The translations under genes and the position numbers were made by a program. Below, piece by piece: positions 5,665 through 6,800 of a DNA stretch of 6,800 nucleotides; position 1 is the stretch's first letter, and each line of letters starts with the position of its first letter. The DNA lies in assembly GCA_002482865.1 (NCBI GenBank), contig DLGU01000120.1:1-6800 (forward strand), written 5' to 3'. The DNA is from Porphyrobacter sp. UBA7686. Its GTDB lineage: Bacteria; Pseudomonadota; Alphaproteobacteria; Sphingomonadales; Sphingomonadaceae. The notes beneath the pieces were generated by a model. The model saw only the letters and a list, made by a program, of their open reading frames with translations, had not been told where the DNA came from and searched no databases.

Positions 5665-5864
5665 AGGAGAGGCCGTGCCGCTCAGCGTTCAGCTTTCTCG
5701 GCAGCTTCTTGATGTTGGAGACCCACGAGACACTGTCCAGACATTGAAAAGTGGGCCTCTCGCAGCGGGACGAGCGGGGGTCTGACGATGGCAAAGAGCG
5801 GGCCGCCACAAGCGGCTTCGCACGCGTTCTAACCCCGCTCGGCTGCTGTAGGAAAGTCCTGCGC
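5665..5864. other. Non-coding stretch between kinase and membrane-protein genes
   Basis: About 200 bp with no ORF that looks coding on either strand. The composition is more mixed than in the flanking genes, with AT-richer stretches near 5685-5750. A weak stem GCCGC/GCGGC (5802-5806 and 5812-5816) lies on the 3' side of the minus-strand membrane gene. I could not assign any RNA gene. It may hold decayed sequence or part of an extragenic repeat. Confidence 0.4.
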
Positions 5865-6686
5865 TCAGGCGGTGGCAGGCTCGCGCTGTGGCCGCAGTTT
5901 CCCCGCCTCCCAGCCCAGCCACGCCGCCGCGCCTCCGGCTACCACGCCGAGAGCCAGAGTGACGGCCTGGGGGATTGCAGCATAGGCGGCAAATCCGGCG
6001 CCGATCAGTGGCATGTCGGGGGCAACCCACATCGCAACCGCCTGCAAGCCCATGAACCCCGCCGCCACCAGCCACGGCGCGCCGTGTTTGCGGTTCATCG
6101 CCCACAGCGCCAGCGCGAACAGGATCGCCAGACCGTCGCTGATCACGATCGTGTCGAGCACATTGCGCGGCCCGTCGCTATTGATGAAGTTCATCCACGG
6201 CAGGTAGTCCGACATCACCCGGCTGAACGGGCTTTCGAACAGGATCAACGGGGTCGCCAGCATATAGCCCGCGTGCAGCTTGAGGTTGCGGCGGTGCTTC
6301 AGCGCAAGATAGAACAGCGTCAGATAGGCCGCGATCGCGATCCCCATCCCGATCCCGAAGCTGGGGCCGAGCATCCCGATAAACTCCCCTGCGTCAGGCG
6401 CGCTGTAGCGTGCTGCCGAGACGTTGATGATCATCATGAAGCCGAGGATCAGGAAGGGAAACAGCACGAAGCTGGCCCGCCCCATCTGGCGGTGCAGCGC
6501 GTTGGCGCGGCGGTTGATGGTCATATGCTGGGCGATCAGCAGCGCCAGCCAGGTCATCGCGGAAATGGCATGGACATGAAACGCGACTGGAACCGAGCCG
6601 GCGACCGCGAAATAGCTCATCCAGAAGCCCGTCATAATGACCAGCAGCACGAACCCGACGAAATAGTGCGCCTGACGATACGGCAT
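5865..6686 (-). CDS. Polytopic membrane protein with histidine motifs, function unknown
   Basis: A 273-residue inner-membrane protein with about seven to eight hydrophobic segments (roughly 8-27, 32-54, 71-90, 108-129, 140-150, 176-196, 203-221, 230-257). It resembles a widespread group of uncharacterised bacterial membrane proteins with an H-x-H-x-x-x-x-M-x-W-L-x-L-L-x-x-Q segment followed by H-R-x-x-G-R. Here these are AFHVHAISAMTWLALLIAQH (residues 35-54) and LHRQMGRAS (64-72). A second basic/His motif, KHRRNLKLHAGYML (130-143), lies after the fourth hydrophobic segment. His37, His39, His54, His65, His131 and His138 could bind haem or metal or take part in proton transfer; that is inference. 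The start ATG (6684-6686) is set by a strong Shine-Dalgarno, AAGGGGGG on the minus strand (plus 6693-6700), 6 nt upstream. The leader carries a hairpin around that site. No partner gene is adjacent. I know of no assigned function. Confidence 0.87.
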   Translation of the reverse strand: MPYRQAHYFVGFVLLVIMTGFWMSYFAVAGSVPVAFHVHAISAMTWLALLIAQHMTINRRANALHRQMGRASFVLFPFLILGFMMIINVSAARYSAPDAGEFIGMLGPSFGIGMGIAIAAYLTLFYLALKHRRNLKLHAGYMLATPLILFESPFSRVMSDYLPWMNFINSDGPRNVLDTIVISDGLAILFALALWAMNRKHGAPWLVAAGFMGLQAVAMWVAPDMPLIGAGFAAYAAIPQAVTLALGVVAGGAAAWLGWEAGKLRPQREPATA

Positions 6687-6705
6687 CGAGAACCCCCCTT
6701 CTCGA
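6686..6705 (-). promoter_or_regulatory. Hairpin carrying the Shine-Dalgarno of the membrane-protein gene
   Basis: Plus-strand TCGAGAA (6686-6692) and TTCTCGA (6699-6705) are a perfect 7-bp inverted repeat around CCCCCC (6693-6698). In the minus-strand mRNA the loop is GGGGGG, the core of the ribosome binding site, and the last base of the stem is the A of the AUG. The stem has three G-C and four A-U pairs, so it should be of moderate stability. It could tune translation, for example by temperature or a bound protein, or act on DNA as an operator. Confidence 0.55.
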
Positions 6706-6719
6706 ACACGACCGGCCTT

Positions 6720-6749
6720 AGGCTAGCACACTGGCGCCTGATCAACCAA
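6720..6749 (-). promoter_or_regulatory. Candidate promoter of the membrane-protein gene
   Basis: On the minus strand TTGGTT (plus 6744-6749) is followed after 18 nt by TAGCCT (plus 6720-6725), which has an upstream TG-n extension (TGCTAGCCT). The start would fall near 6713, giving a leader of ~27 nt that contains the whole hairpin at 6686-6705. This was found by eye; the hexamers only partly match the consensus. Confidence 0.4.
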
Positions 6750-6776
6750 ATGCAGGCCCGGCGCGCCGCAATCCGG

Positions 6777-6800
6777 TCACTCGTCCGGCACGTAACCCGC
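6777..6800 (-). CDS. Possible 3' end of a further minus-strand gene
   Basis: Read on the minus strand, the last 24 bases give A-G-Y-V-P-D-E then TGA, with the stop at 6777-6779. The 90-bp gap to the next start (6686) would fit an upstream gene ending here. Seven codons are too few to identify a product or to exclude chance. Confidence 0.25.
   Translation of the reverse strand, partial: AGYVPDE

Noticed and set aside
5543..5809. An 88-codon minus-strand frame running through both hairpins
   Set aside because: It crosses the kinase 3' end and two strong palindromes, has no good start signal and no recognisable family.
5850..5859. AGGAAAGTCC, which resembles the conserved 5' core of RNase P RNA
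   Set aside because: Only this short stretch matches. The surrounding ~350-nt RNA with its other conserved cores is absent, because the membrane-protein gene begins 6 bp later.
5689..6105. A 138-codon minus-strand frame overlapping the end of the membrane-protein gene
   Set aside because: It is out of frame with the clear membrane protein and is Arg/Gly/Ala-rich without domain features; the part beyond 5865 has no independent support.
1..6800. Insertion sequences, CRISPR arrays, attachment sites, tRNA and rRNA genes
   Set aside because: I looked for transposase motifs, terminal or regularly spaced repeats and tRNA-like arms and saw none. By eye I could miss short or degraded examples.

Overview
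The window is GC-rich, densely packed bacterial chromosome. The gene content and codon use fit an alphaproteobacterium, most likely of the Sphingomonadales (Erythrobacter/Sphingomonas type). That assignment rests on gene style and order remembered from such genomes, not on a marker gene. I see no rRNA, tRNA, CRISPR array, insertion sequence or phage gene.

Layout. (1) Positions 1-1902, plus strand: the downstream end of a SUF iron-sulfur cluster assembly operon. It holds the C-terminal half of the cysteine desulfurase SufS, a SufT/DUF59 protein, a GNAT acetyltransferase and the A-type carrier SufA. The genes are 5 bp apart or overlap by 4 bp, so they are almost certainly cotranscribed and translationally coupled. 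(2) 1967-2362, plus: a small charged, coiled-coil-like orphan with less GC-biased codons than its neighbours. (3) 2367-4464, minus: a probable three-gene unit read right to left. It encodes an EI24/CysZ-like membrane protein, a small lipoprotein overlapping it by 4 bp, and an acidic 314-residue protein built from diverged repeats with TerB-like loops. (4) 4465-4595: a divergent promoter region. (5) 4596-5597, plus: a PfkB-family adenosine kinase. (6) 5598-5864: a non-coding stretch starting with two strong adjacent hairpins that share a CCCTCC loop motif. (7) 5865-6686, minus: a polytopic membrane protein of unknown function with conserved-looking histidines. Its Shine-Dalgarno lies in the loop of a perfect hairpin that ends on the A of the start codon. 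(8) The last 24 bases may be the 3' end of a further minus-strand gene.

How the parts work together. SufS supplies sulfur, SufA carries or transfers clusters, and SufT is a maturation factor. The acetyltransferase in the middle has no known place in that pathway. The membrane protein, lipoprotein and repeat protein may form a cell-envelope module, which is inference from gene order. No established defence or mobile system is visible. The best candidates for something new are the hairpin-embedded ribosome binding site at 6686-6705, the repeat protein with its lipoprotein and membrane partners, the paired hairpins after the kinase gene, and the acetyltransferase inside the SUF operon.
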